A stretch of DNA of 64,000 bases, taken from NCBI RefSeq assembly GCF_001649575.2, contig NC_051445.1:24431750-24495749 (forward strand). Reading direction: 5' to 3'. The position numbers were made by a program, and so were the translations under genes. Numbering within the stretch: position 1 is the first letter of the stretch; every line of letters begins with the position of its first letter. Source of the stretch: Kryptolebias marmoratus (Eukaryota; Chordata; Actinopteri; Cyprinodontiformes; Rivulidae). Of this stretch, positions 36,231 through 47,804 are shown piece by piece. The notes below the pieces were generated by a model that did not search any database, was not told the origin of the DNA, and saw nothing but the letters and a program-made list of their open reading frames with translations.

Positions 36231-36660
36231 ATTTTATTTAAAATTCCATATCAGCAGTAATTTACCAGCAGCTGTGATGGCCAGAATTTTACCGTGAAAG
36301 CTAATGACATTGTATGAAGCAGTACATGGTAAATTGGGGAATTTCCGGTAAAATAACAGCAGCTGAAGTTGCCGGAATTCCATAGTAAAAAATAAAATGG
36401 TACTGTATAAGCTTATACTGCCTACTCTTTATTAAACTCTAAATTTTATAGTCTAAGACTTTTTTTTTTTTGCTTTTTAGTAAATTATCATAAAATTATA
36501 TATACAAAAACTTTTGCTTCGTAAATAATGGTAAAATAACATGTTGCAACTGTAAAACTTTGAGGTATTTTAAAATGTCAGATTTACCGTCATTTACCGG
36601 CAGCTCCGGTTGCCCGGATTTCACAGTCAAATATGTGATGACAATATAAAAGATACATCT
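36231..36660. repeat. Three diverged copies of a TTTACCGGCAGCTG-type module in AT-rich DNA
   Basis: Copies at 36261-36299, 36343-36390 and 36592-36630 share ACC(A/G)GCAGCT...TTGCC(C)GGA(A)TTT(T)AC. Each has GC-rich centres in otherwise AT-rich sequence. This is a type of module I have seen repeatedly in fish genomes, probably a decayed non-autonomous element; I cannot give a family name. Confidence 0.5.
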
Positions 36661-37480
36661 GGATATCACAATTATACTTCACCAACAACAAATCTGATAG
36701 TTAGCAATTCATTGACTACAATATTTTAATAAAAATCCTCTATTACTGTTTTTCACTGGGTTTTACTACAGCAACCTTTTCTTTTCTGCACCATCACCTT
36801 CATTACCAGCAGCTCTACATTTCTCAGGGTTAAACTTTCTGTTTACCACTACAACTAAGAACACTTCCTTGTCAATTACACTTAAAACACTGACTTTGAA
36901 ACTTGGGAAATAAACATCTTGCGCCCTGCGGAGAACAAACACGTTTTAATATACATGATATTTTATAGGAGGTCTGTCTACCTTCAAAAGCTCTGCAGAA
37001 AAGAAAAAAAACAAAACAAAGAAATAACCTTGCCTCTCCAAGGTGATCAAACAAGAATCTTTCTTCAAATAACTTCCACTCAATTTCACATTTATAGAGC
37101 TCCCTTTTTTGTGAAAAAACATACAAAACACACCGACTCCACAGCTAAGATTTATCCTCCATTGACACACCTGTTTCTATAATGGGGGAGAAAGCTCCCT
37201 TTTTTAGCAGCACCCTTTTTTTTACTGAAATTGTGAAATTTCACCTTGCTGTTTTACCCCCTCTTTTATTTGTTGGCTGTCCGAAGTTCAGCACAGGGTG
37301 TTGCCACAAGCTGTTCCCCTTGAGCGTTCCAAGTCTTGTCTGATGACAAATGACTTCCTTTCTTAGCTCAGACAGTAAATTTACATGTCAGCTCATGTGT
37401 CTCATTTCCTCTGTGTAAAAAGCCTTTCTGGAACGTTATATTATACGATTTGTTTTAAAGCTCAAACTTGATTTAGTTGT
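36661..37480. other. zfpm2 intron 2: no gene
   Basis: AT-rich unique sequence with short T and A runs. No exon or RNA feature. Confidence 0.6.
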
Positions 37481-38400
37481 GTTTTTTTTTTATGTGTCAG
37501 GGCATATCAAGCCCAACATTTGCACCCTTATGTGCTGTCTTCTACAATTTATAGAAATGACAACGTGCCAGACACATTTTATCACGGTGGAAGTGATCAC
37601 CGAAACGCGAGGGCTCCCTGACTTAGCGCAGTAAATGAAAAAGACCCACCTTGACCCTTCGGTATCCTCTCAGCAAAGAATTTCACTTGCTACATTTGGA
37701 GTTACAGAGTGGCAAAGAGAAAGTCCCCGAATTAATTAGTCTTTGTGTAACACAGAAGTAATCAGAATCTCCAGCAACGCTGAAGGAAGATCTCCTTGGC
37801 TCTTTCACCACAGCTGCCAGTGCCCAGAATGGTAAATGTGGAATTTTTATGCACAGTTGATGCTGGAGAATATGGGAAAATGCTAATTTGTGGCGCGATA
37901 AGATGAATCGAGTCATCCCTTTAGCCCCATTTGACTCAGTGGAGGAAATTAATCATTAATGTTTGTTAAGTATGACAATCTAACTGGGCCAGATCTACAT
38001 GCTCAAAGACTGAGGCAGAGTGAGATAAAGAGCCAGGCTGCAGACAGAGAGGAAAACTGCCAGATTCTGTAATGATGGGAATTTATTGGCATTTAAAGAG
38101 ACAGTGGCGAGGCATTTCTCTAATAGCCTCCCTCCGTTGGAGTGCTGTGCCTGCCACAAATTGCATGCAATTCAGACCTATTTTTCAGATAGCGGCAAAG
38201 TCTTACCAGCTCTGCTTGACTTGTGTGAAAAAGGTTGCTTTCTGGAATTGACTTCATCTGTTGCTAGCACAATCTGCATCAACAAGCAAATATTCAGTAT
38301 CAGCCGACTGCTGCTTGGGGTGGGAGGTAGAGGCAAGCATCCCATCTAATTTTCTGAAAATTGTTGCCAAGCTCCAGTACCAGCGAGGCAGAGGTGGCTT
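37481..38400. promoter_or_regulatory. Candidate conserved non-coding region in intron 2
   Basis: Balanced sequence without simple repeats, containing GAATTAATTAGTC, GGCGCGATAAGATGAATCG, GAAATTAATCATTAATG and AAATTGCATGCAATTC (a near-palindrome). Enhancer-like by appearance only. Confidence 0.3.
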
Positions 38401-41141
38401 TCGAAAAGTTTCAGCCCGTACGAGTCATCCCACTTAGAATCCAGCAGAATCCACAGAGAACCGCAAGAACCCCATCTTTACTTAAAAATACTTAGGCTCC
38501 ATTTTCAGAAAATGTGGCTGATCTTTAAAGGCAGTGGTCAGGATTAGAGCGCTCTGAGCTTCTTAAAGTCACACACGAGAGATTGACATTTTCAAGGGCT
38601 TTCTCGGCAGAGACAATGCTAAAAGGGAGGGGGGGGAAAAGCCAATATGACTTTGTTGCTACCTTGCTCGAGGAATTGTTTGTGTAAATCGCCTATAAGC
38701 TTATTGACCTGAATGTGTGGCGCGCTGCGTGCGACTGCGATTTGGCTCGAAAGCCGTCCTTTGATGGAGCGGCGATAGGGCCGATTTTAACACCTCACTG
38801 GCTCCTTCTTCCTTGCCCGCCAACCCAGAACCCAGCGGGCCACCTCGCCTCTCCGGCCCTCCCCATCTCCTGTGCTCTCGTCGGTCGTCTCTCACTCAGC
38901 CCTGAACACATCCGCTTGGTGGCACGGGGAAAGGAACCTGAGCCAGACGTAAATGAATTATCTGCTCGATAATGTAGTTGATGATCATTGACGACCTGTC
39001 TCCTTTTATAGGACTGGAGAGGGTTCAAATTATGAAACAAGGCTGAGGATCTGTTACTCAGAGTGGACTTCTGTTCATAAACTGAAGCACATCTGTCAAT
39101 TTCATTCTCATATCAGACCTATCCAAACTCATGTTGCTAAAAAAAAAAGATACGTGTCCTTGTATTTCTCTTTATTGCTGGTTTCCTCAAACCAAGTAAA
39201 GGAGTGCTGCCGCAGCACTTTTAGTCGTTTGGGCTTTTTCTCCGTGACATTTGTGCGGGGAACTTCATCAAAGCCCTGTGACATTGTTCCCTGTGAGGTT
39301 GCCCGGGCGATTGTGTTTAAAATGCACAAACTGCGCTAGATAGAAGGCAGAAAATCCTTAATCACTGCTTAATTAAGGAATCATCTTGTAGCTTCATTTC
39401 CCGGGCTGTAATTATACACTTCCAATACGTTTCGTTACAGGGCTTAACATGTTCGCCTGAGATCAAGGTAGTGCCTTTAATGTTATCTCGCCAGCTCTTT
39501 TTAAAAAAAAAAACAAAAAAAAAACTCCGCTCCATTGGAAGGAACTGTTGATACATGCCTTTGTTATTCTCGTCATAATACAAGCCTGGTATGCTAAAGA
39601 GCTTCTCCAGGCCCAACAATAAATAGTGGGGGAATTTAGTTGAGTGGGCTGCTTGTTAATATACTGGGAAAAAGGAGGAGGAGGAGGGGGAAAACTGCCA
39701 GCACAAGCAGACACTTGCATAAGCAAAACTGGGTCAGAATGACCTCATGTACTGTAAGTAGGACATTTCTGAAGACTTCCCTTCAGTATCACTTTTTTTT
39801 TATTATTATTATTTATATATATATACATCTCCTATTTTAGTGTGAGGCAGAAAGCTGACATCCTTTTGGCAATGTTTGCTACCTTCTTTGAAGTGAGTCA
39901 TGTCAGGGAAAAAAAAAAAAAAAAAAGCCAAACAAGCACAGTGTGTGTGCCTGATCTGAAGATTAACCCGACAGAGAATGGACAGCGAAGTAGTGTGTGT
40001 CCCGTGGCAGTTTAACGAAAGTGTGGGATCTGTGTGTCCGTTTCGTTTTCTTATTTCAGTTTTTTTTTTTTTTTTTTCTTGTTGAAGCTGCAAATCAGAT
40101 AGAGATGTGATAAACAACCAGTGACAGTTGTGATTTTATATGAGCATGTATTAAGCTGTGTTCCAACAACCCGTCCTAATATATTCCCATGCAGATGAAT
40201 CTACATATCCTTTCCATTTTTTCCCCCCGTAGTGTGTATGAAGTGTAATAATCCATCGTGGTAATCCCAGCCTGTCCTTGACCGTTCACTATTGGGCTTT
40301 AAACATCAAAGGGGAGGAAATAGATGTGGTGACAAAAGTGAGAGAAACGTTCCTCTAGAAAACCACCAGCCGCCACTCCATGCCCTGAGCAGGTTTCCTC
40401 CTCCTCGCCTGGGTTTGGAGACACACTGTGTCAGGCACGTTGGATTTATTTAGAGCACCACACCGGGGGCATCTACTAAGCACTGATTTATGTTCCCATA
40501 AAGTTTCAGAGCAAACTGTGCTCACTGTTGACATGCAAAATAGATTTGATTTTACTGTAAGTGTGCTGAAAGTGTTACTGCTGCACACGCAGAGGCCGGC
40601 TCTGTTTAACTCGCTCTTTAAGCACTTACATCCTGGAGAGAGATACCCAAATATCCCTTTAGCAAGGACTGTGTGAGCCCCGAGACTGTAAATCAGCACT
40701 ACATCCTATAACACACATTCTAACTTGCTCCACAATAGATCAAAGGGTAATAAATAGCCACCTCTCTCCCACACATTGCTTTCCTTCCTGTTCCATGAGG
40801 CTTCCTCCTGTCCCTGCAAGTCCTCATGGGAGCTCTTTTTCTTTTTTTACACAAAAGTGAGCAGCTGGGTCTGGTGAGCTCACTGCTAATGCACATATAC
40901 AAAGCTATACATACACAACAACGCACAATGGCTCCAAAGTTACAGGAAGTTGTTATAATAGCAAATGTTATTTTGTTTTTTGTTTTTTGGGACTCAATCC
41001 AAAGTCCATAAGAAGCTACCCTTTGGAAGGACAGCACAGTCCGTAATGCAGTGCTTAATTGAATTAGATGTCTGAACATTAAACTTAGAGGGATGTTCAC
41101 TTTGCTTTCGATGACATATGTTTTTTTTTTCTGTTTAACAG
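38401..41141. other. zfpm2 intron 2, last part, ending at exon 3 acceptor
   Basis: No gene. 38700-38960 is a modest CpG-rich patch. Poly(A) at 39909-39926, a TAT/ATA run at 39800-39826 and poly(T) at 40059-40078. The intron ends T10-CTGTTTAACAG at 41141. Intron 2 measures 7458 bases in total. Confidence 0.6.
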
Positions 41142-41243
41142 GAGAGGAAGATGGCAACCGCGAAGGAGGAGAGGCAGAGATGGAGGTCCAGAATGAGAAG
41201 AGCAGGCATGCTGCTGTGGGGCCTGAGGAATGGGATGGTCCAA
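41142..41243 (+). CDS. zfpm2: zfpm2 (FOG2) exon 3, acidic linker ending in the WDGP motif
   Basis: 102 bases. The first two bases complete the Gly codon split at the end of exon 2 (G|GA), then EEDGNREGGEAEMEVQNEK and ...GPEEWDGP follow. The spacing from NKG to WDGP is 33 residues, the same as I recall in mammalian FOG2 (ending DDWDGP), which supports both the frame and the identity. The donor is CCAA|GTAAGA at 41244, leaving one base for the next codon (phase 1). Exons 2 and 3 are therefore phase-compatible (both junctions phase 1) and add 261 coding bases. The next exon, expected to open with an ELEVF-like peptide, was not found downstream in this window, so intron 3 is longer than 22.7 kb here. 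Confidence 0.9.
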
Positions 41244-41717
41244 GTAAGAGAAGCCTTCATATCGCTTTACGAGACTTTCAGGCTCATTTGTTTGAGTTAT
41301 TGTTTCTTGGGCCCCCTTTAGAACAGTGTGATCAACCTGCTACGCTCTCCGCAACCTTTAGGAACATGGCTGGATCGCGGCAAAGTTGGAAATCCTTGAA
41401 TGTGAAGGCAATCAAGAGTGTGCTACGCTTTCTCACCCAATCATCGAATAGGTTTTCTTTATTTTCCGTGTCCACGAGATGCTCTCCCTTTTTGTATTAC
41501 CACGCTCACACTAATAATGTTCTTTGTAATTAGTTCTGTCGTGCTCTAAAAAAAAAAAGTGCAAATGACACGATGATTGTGTGCGGGAGTGTAGGTGGGA
41601 CTTAAAGCCCTATGTCGCTCACGCACGGACTCTGGTTCCAAAAATACAACATGGCAGCTCCTATAAACCAGGTCCTGCTGGCTTCAACTCCCAGCAGACG
41701 GGGATACTTGATCTGTA
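41244..41717. other. Start of zfpm2 intron 3: no gene
   Basis: Begins with the donor GTAAGA. Unique sequence with an A11 run near 41549. Confidence 0.6.
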
Positions 41718-41896
41718 AACGTGGCATTTAATCGTGGTCCTCGATGGCCCCCATTCTGACTTACCCCTTCAGCAGGTCTTCAAGTTCTGCAGAAGCCTGT
41801 TAATCACCCGTTCATTTAAATCAGGTGTGTTGAAGCAAAGAAACAACAAAAACATGCAGGATAGAGGCCTTGGAGGACCAGGATTGGACACTACTG
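41718..41896. mobile_element. hAT-type MITE (non-autonomous), degraded
   Basis: The ends are imperfect inverted repeats: GTGGTCCTCGATGGCC on the left and GGCCTTGGAGGACCAGGATT on the right, whose reverse complement reads AATCCTGGTCCTCCAAGGCC. The interior holds AGAAGCCTGTTAATCACCC and AAATCAGGTGTGTTGAAGCA, words typical of a very common teleost hAT-like MITE. There is no coding capacity. Confidence 0.7.
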
Positions 41897-43264
41897 GTCT
41901 GTAATATATACAGCCTGTGGTCAGGAAGTAGCTTGTATGGATCTACTGCTGTAGATGCATCAAACTAGGAAGGCTCTCCCAACCTCATTGTATAGCCGTA
42001 CGATGAAAGATGACGCCATTCTAAGTTGTTTCAATGACCAAAGTGGTCCTGCTTTAAATTCTCAACGACCAAGTCACGCTGACCTTTATGTCATAGAGAC
42101 GCTACCATCGTGCTCCACCACGCTCCACCCAGGCCCTAATTTAAAAAAAAACCTCACTATAGAAGTGTGTGTGTTCAGAACTACTATGAACCTATTGCGC
42201 TCAGTCACACATACTGGGAAGCCCGGGTAATTCGCACCTGAAGACCTTGCTGACCCCCTGAAATGACGCCCAGGCTTATTTTTTTTTACGTCGCTGCTTA
42301 TCCCGCTCTGTTGCAAACTACTTAGCATGTACGTGATGTTGACATTCACTTGACAGTTACGTACACAGCATTGTGGTCAAACACACGACATGTGTCACAG
42401 TCGCACATAATCCAACATTGGCGTTTCTGTTCTTGCGAGTTTCAAAACAGCAAAGTAACTTCATCAAAGTGATGGATAATACACTGGACAAGATCACTGC
42501 ACTGCAATTACTGCTCAGCAAAGCCTGCGCACACATAGCTGAACAGACAAAATGTGATTCCTTTTAATGCATGAAATGACCTCAAGAATTTAATACAGGT
42601 ACATGAGTTTGTAAAAGAGAGAGAGAGAGGAAGAAGGCAAAGATAGAACCGGAGAAAAAAGTGGATTTGGGCAAGTTGTGCTTGCAAGCTCGAAGCCCCC
42701 TGGGGTGTGTATTTTATACTGACAGTGAATCAGTGTTATCGCACTCATCAGATAATGCATTTATCATTAAATTTCACATTTGCATTTAAATCTGGGGAAG
42801 GAAATGAGCATTGCTGGCTAAAGATAAGAGCGCTGGGACGACAGTAATAAACCATCACTGTGATCAGTCAGGAGACAGGGCTGAGGGGGTCAGCTCAGAA
42901 CTATGGGGGCCATGACAAAAAGAAGGCATCACATGCAGGAGGAGAAGGGGGGGGAAACCTTTTGGGGGCTAGAGAAAATGCTGAGCTTAAAAATACAGCC
43001 CTGAAAAGCAGGGATGGATGTAGCATGATTTCCTGTTCGTGCAGCCGTTAGAATGAGAATCAGGGGTTCAGAAACACGATGCTGGCCTGGCGGGCGTGAG
43101 GCTGGAGAGCTGGGCTCCATGAAAACAAAGGCTTAAAGTAGCCGAGCTGCAACACAGGCGCTATGAGACATCATGGCCTTTGAATCAGAAAAAAAAAATC
43201 ACAGCACGAGCGGATCCAACCTATCAGTGCTGTGTCCTTTAAACTGAAAATGGCACTTGGCAAC
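41897..43264. other. zfpm2 intron 3: no gene; possible regulatory patch 42710-42860
   Basis: 42715-42860 contains TCAGATAATGCATTTATC, AATTTCACATTTGCATTTAAA and AAAGATAAGAGCGC and lacks repeats, so it could be an enhancer. A GA run lies at 42619-42631. Nothing coding was seen. Confidence 0.45.
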
Positions 43265-43524
43265 ATGCTTCAAACTCAAGGCCCACGGGCCAGATCTGGC
43301 CCTCATTACAGTTTTAACGGGCCTGTGAGCTAATTCATTAAATGTATTAAAATGGGCCTGCCGATCACCGACAGACTGAGTCTCCGTACGTTTGTTTGCT
43401 TAAACAGGAAGTTCCTTGGATCAAATAACACCTCGCCTCTCTGGGCTCGTCTTCTCAGCTCAGCCTCAGAAACCTCGGAGTTCTGTTTGAACAGTTTATA
43501 TAGTGCTGCAGTCCTGTAATCCAC

Positions 43525-44224
43525 ATCTCTTATTCAGGGGAGGCCTGTGCCTGAGGGCAGCCCAGTCAGTGTCTTTGGACAAACATTCAAGATTTCTGGT
43601 AAAAAGTTGCTTTTATCATTTGGGAAATCTTTCTAACTTGAGGGCAGTGTTGTCCATGTCTGGCCTGGAGATTATTATTCCTGCTTTTATTTCTCCTCGT
43701 TTAGATTATTGTAATTCCCTTTCTGCTTGTTTTGACCAATCTGCTGTCGCTCGTCTCCGGTTGGTCCAGAACGCTGCTGCGAGGCTTTCACCAGGAACTA
43801 ACAGAAGGTCTCGCAATACTCTGATTTTATCCTCTCTACATTGGCTGCCTGTTGAAGTTAGAGTCTTGACTTTTAGAGCTTTAAATGGACAGCCCTCCCC
43901 AGTACATCACTGAAATGTTGGTTCCTTCTTCTTCAGCCCGCACCCTTCGATCTTCGGCCCCGAACCTCCTAAAGGTCCCTAAGTAGCCCCCAGGCTGTGG
44001 AAGGCCCTGCCCCTGTCTCTCTGTTTAGCTGTCTCTGTTGACTCCTTTAAAAAGCAGCTTAAGACATTTTTATTCAGACAAGCTTTTAGTCATACGTTCT
44101 ACTTACTGTTCCCATCAGCTGTTCTTACTGTTTTTTGTTTTATATTAAGCTTGTATTTCTGTAAATCACTTTGTGATTTTATCCATATTAGGTGCTATAT
44201 AAATAAAGTTTACTTACTTACTTA
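43525..44224 (+). pseudogene. L2-type LINE, 3' end with reverse transcriptase C-terminal remnant
   Basis: The translation contains FLVKSCFYHLGNLSNLRAVL, SPRLDYCNSLSACF, RLVQNAAARLSPG and LSSLHWLPVEVRVLTFRALN, the C-terminal part of the reverse-transcriptase region of L2/CR1-type LINEs. A TGA at 43911 breaks the frame. The 3' end GGTGCTATATAAATAAAGTT followed by (TACT)n is the typical L2 tail. The 5' part is missing, as expected for a 5'-truncated LINE copy. It sits inside hAT-like copy A and so inserted after it. Confidence 0.85.
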
Positions 44225-44654
44225 AATAGTGAGCAGATTTAGTGCTGACTCCACACGGCAGTTAGCCACCTTGGAAGGCAAGGAAATAAAGTTTGAATTC
44301 TTTAGTAATTTCTTTGATTTTGACATGGAAAGACCAACTATGAACATCCAAACGGGACCGATCAACCTCTTGCGGATGAGCTTGGGGCCATGAAAATATG
44401 TCCAGCATCTGACTTGAGCTAATGTGCATCAGAGCAGCAGAGAATCAGCTGAAATGCCTTGTTATTTCAAGGAAGAATGTTGGTAGCTTTTTGCTTAGAT
44501 TTAAGGGGCTTTTTTAGCTGATTTGATGGACTTAACAAAAAGAATATATTACCAAAAAAAAAAACTGCTGATAGAGTCAAAAGCATAAAAAAAGTTAAAG
44601 GTCAAGCATTCCTTTAAGGAATGCATATCGCCCGCCAGCTTTCAGACTAAGATC

Positions 44655-45245
44655 ATCTGACACTGAGAAATAACTTGTGTGTCCGTTTTGGTCAAACCTT
44701 GAAAACGACATGCAGAGTGAGATGACTCTCAGCTACTACCACACCAAACTCAAGCACAACATGTGTGTTCAACTGAGTTATGGCCATTTTTGGGCCCTGG
44801 TCAGTTAGTTGAAATTGGATTGACTCCAAAGGTTTAGTTATAGCCGTCCTAACAAACAGTTTGAAGCAAAGATCTTGAGTAGGATGACTCAGCTGCAATC
44901 TCAGAAAATGCAGCACAGTAGCTGTAAAATAGTTATATCTATTTTTGTTTTTAAGGTTAGTGGGTGGTGGTGGCCATCTTGAATTGGATTGCCTCCAAAG
45001 GTCAATCATATATAGATGCACATCCAATGATTATTTATTTAGAGTTGATTCCAGATATTCAGTATTGTGGTTTGTAAGGTCAGTTGGCTGTGGCGGCCAT
45101 CTTGAATCAGGTTGACTCCAAAAGCGAATCAGTTGTAGATCTCCATTTATTCCTTCCTTCCAGCAGGTTTTATTAAAATGTGTCCAGAGGTTCGTGAGAT
45201 ACTTTGGTAACAGACAGACACATGAACACACGAGCAAAAACACCT
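44655..45245 (+). repeat. Modular GGCCATCTTGAAT...CTCCAAAGG repeat, three units
   Basis: Three successive versions of GGCCAT(C)TT...GA(A)TTGGATTG(A/C)CTCCAAAGG lie at 44782-44832, 44972-45001 and 45095-45122, preceded by GATGACTCTCAGCTACTACC and followed by a stretch with GAGATACTTTGGTAACAGAC. A relative is at 52440-52680. It is an interspersed fish repeat of unknown class; no coding capacity was seen. Confidence 0.6.
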
Positions 45246-45495
45246 ACCTTCACCGTATGGCAGCACACGTTTAATACATACATTCTTTTTCTTTAATTGA
45301 TGAGCTTCTTTATGTTGTTTACATGTCTTGGTAAGTCACATTTTTCTATGAACAAATACACAGGAAAACCAGGGTTAATTTCTGTCTTTTTGTTTCAAAA
45401 TTGAAACTTTATTAAAAATTAATTAAGATTGGCCTTTGACCCTGTAAAGTTATTCACTGTGCCCCCCCGAAGCCGAGTTTGGCCCTCTGGTGTAG

Positions 45496-46259
45496 AGGAT
45501 TTGCTTCACAGCCAGATTATCAGTTGGAGATCACCGGCTTGTTTTTTTGACATCTGTATGATACACCATCCAATTAATGGGTGACTTACACTCAGGCATT
45601 CATGCCCCCACTGTGTTTTCTCAATGGGCAGCATAAAGTGGGCAGAAATTAATCTTGGCACACAATAATGCCATTCACTCTCTCATCACTGCTGCCATGA
45701 AAGGTCATTTCCCTTTTTAATTTTTCCCATTGTGTTGGAAAAGTCAGATGGGCATGTTATAATTTGAATAAAGGGGAGAATCAGACAATCAGATAGGGAC
45801 ATTTGAAATGACATGACTTCCTGTTCAACGTGATTAAAAGCAAATTTATTTAGTTAGAGTCTGTCTCCCCTTTAATCTCTTTGTAAATGTTCAGATAGTT
45901 CAGTGTTCAAAAGTTCTTTGTTATTCTTTGGCTTAAGTTTAAGCAGCTGTGATTATGATCACCAACAGATAATTTTTAATCACTGCGCGTGTGCATGTGA
46001 ATAGGCTGTGTTAATGTCCGTTACATAAAAAGAGAGTGAAGCCTTTTAATGAGGTGGGCTGACTCGGAACATGCCCACCTGCTTTGGTGACTCTATTGAA
46101 GCACCTCCATACCATTTTCCCTTTTGCTGAGTAACAACAAAAGCCTCCACAATCTACATCCTGTAATTGAACTTTTTTTTTTGTTCCCTGCATTTCATCT
46201 CCACTTTAGTAACTCGTGTCAAGTGCCGTCCACGATTGCCTCGTGTTCCCTGATTGTCT
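45496..46259. other. zfpm2 intron 3: no gene
   Basis: Repeat-poor unique sequence; an AT-rich patch at 45700-45880 (TAATTTTTCCC, GTTATAATTTGAATAAAG) might be regulatory. No exon. Confidence 0.5.
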
Positions 46260-46640
46260 TTCTGGTGTGGAACAGCACCGACTGACTCACCATTAATCTG
46301 ATCGCTGGCTCTTCTGTGGCGTTCGGAGTGCCGGCGTCTCTGATGTGGAACACCCGGCGAGTTGCCTTTCTCTCCCCTCGCTTTTTTTCGACGAGCGTGT
46401 CCTTAAGCGGGATCTCCGCGCCGATCTTCCGTCTCCGTGTTCATTTCTCGCCACGGCTGTTTCGCAATCAGCCACTGATTTGGGGAGATAGCGTGGCATC
46501 GGGCTCTGTTCATTTTCAGACCGGCGGCGGCGATAGGGATCTGACTCATTCTCTCCCACTTGCTCTCCTCTAGGCTAATTGTGTGTGGCGCGTGTTAGCT
46601 AGCTAACTCTGCTAATGAACTTGTTCCCGGCCTTATCTAA
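46260..46640. promoter_or_regulatory. Isolated CpG-dense block in intron 3
   Basis: CpG is dense from 46318 to 46560 (GCCGGCG, CCCGGCGAG, TCGACGAGCG, CCGCGCCGATC, ACCGGCGGCGGCGAT), next to AT-rich flanks and without transposon words. It also has CTAATTGTG, GTTAGCTAGCTAAC (palindrome) and GATA words. It could be an alternative promoter, an enhancer or an orphan CpG island; ORFs on both strands here have no recognisable domain. Confidence 0.35.
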
Positions 46641-46970
46641 ATGAGGGCTCGTGTAAACCACACCCCCTTATGAAAATCAGGGAAATCCAGGGTTCGTTAA
46701 GAATTGTAATTGTGATTGCTGCCGTTTTGACTGAAAGCGTGCAGTTTTAAAGAAGAGCTTCTTGCTCAGAGTTTCGTGCACATTTTAAAGCAGTGATATA
46801 AACATGTGGGTTGTTGTCTAGGTGGTCTTGTGGACTGTTCATCACTGAAGACTGTAAATCTTTAACTAACAAGTTAACATCACTTTTGGAATGCAGTATG
46901 AATGAACGGCACGGGGGGGGGGACATATCAACAGTTGTTTTATTCAAGGTTTCAGCCTCGTCAAGAATCT

Positions 46971-47125
46971 GCAGCCGTGGTGGCTCAGTGGTCAGTGCCA
47001 CAGGCTTGTAATCCTGAGGCTGCAGGTTTGAGCCCAGGTTGCAGCAAGAAGGGCATCTGGCGTCAAATTGTTCGTGCGAGTTTGCTCGCCATGGCAACCC
47101 CTGAAGAAGGGGGCAGCTGAAATAA
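46971..47125 (+). mobile_element. tRNA-derived SINE, copy 1
   Basis: The RNA polymerase III A box (TGGCTCAGTGG, 46981-46991) and B box (GGTTTGAGCCC, 47025-47035) are both present with tRNA-like spacing. They are followed by the fish SINE tail words AAGAAGGGCATCTGGCGT, GCTCGCCATGGCAACCCC and GGGGGCAGCTGAAA. It resembles the tRNA-type SINEs of teleosts whose bodies carry GAAGGGCATCCGGCGT. About 155 bases, probably not active. Confidence 0.8.
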
Positions 47126-47804
47126 CATCTCTCATTTTTTGCTAAAGTGAGATGATAGAAAAATCATTAGCAAATGATGTAAAATGGAGTAATAGGAAAA
47201 GAAAAAGGGGAAAATCATTTTCAGTTTCCTAATCGTGGTTTTCTTGTAAATTGATTGGTAAAGATTTACCACACTTCGATTTTATGCCTTCCCACAGACT
47301 TCAGTGCGGGCCTGCTGCCTGCCGATGCGGCTCAGACTCTCAGTGATCTGTGAAACGCAAAACTAAAATCGCCGCGTGGATGCGGGCAGGCTTTCAAAGC
47401 AATGCGAGAGGCCTTTTAGCGTCTTCACTGTGTTTATGGCTTGCAGATGACCCTTCACCCATGAAGCTCGAGAAAAATGTTGCTGTTACAACAGTAAGAC
47501 ACATGTAATCCGAACAAGGTTTAGCTGTGTCCGAACCTCCCCGTGTGTGCAGTTTGGTCATAACTAAATCTTACCAAACAACAAGTAAAAGTTGAAGTTA
47601 ACAAAACTGAAAATGTTTTGTTAAAGTGTTAGTTTAGATAGGAGCTGTCTCTTTTATGACAGTGATATTTATTGGTGACATATGACATCTATCTAGTTGG
47701 TTTCATATGATCATGTTATGGTCCTTTTCCTAACTCAAGGTAGTTCAGAGTCTAAACCAAACCAGTTTTGTTGAAATAAACCATTTTTTTCTTCCCTGTC
47801 AAAT
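47126..47804. other. zfpm2 intron 3: no gene
   Basis: Unique AT-rich sequence between SINE copy 1 and the solo LTR. No coding feature. Confidence 0.6.

Larger units (their letters stand above)
43265..45495. mobile_element. hAT-like element, copy A, interrupted by nested repeats
   Basis: The left end CTTCAAACTCAAGGCCCACG is the common fish hAT-type start (TCAAACTCAAGGCCCG...). The right end GCCGAGTTTGGCCCTC is its imperfect inverse. Interior words such as ATCCAAACGGGACCGATCAA and CTAATGTGCATCAGAGCAGC recur in copy B at 56351-57030. Copy A is expanded by a nested L2 end (43525-44224) and a modular repeat (44655-45245). A 64-codon open frame on - at 43330-43524 has no recognisable domain; no intact transposase is present. 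Confidence 0.55.

Noticed and set aside
46981..47060. Possible tRNA gene from good A and B boxes
   Set aside because: There is no acceptor-stem pairing, and the sequence continues into a SINE body shared with 48229-48397, so it is a SINE head.
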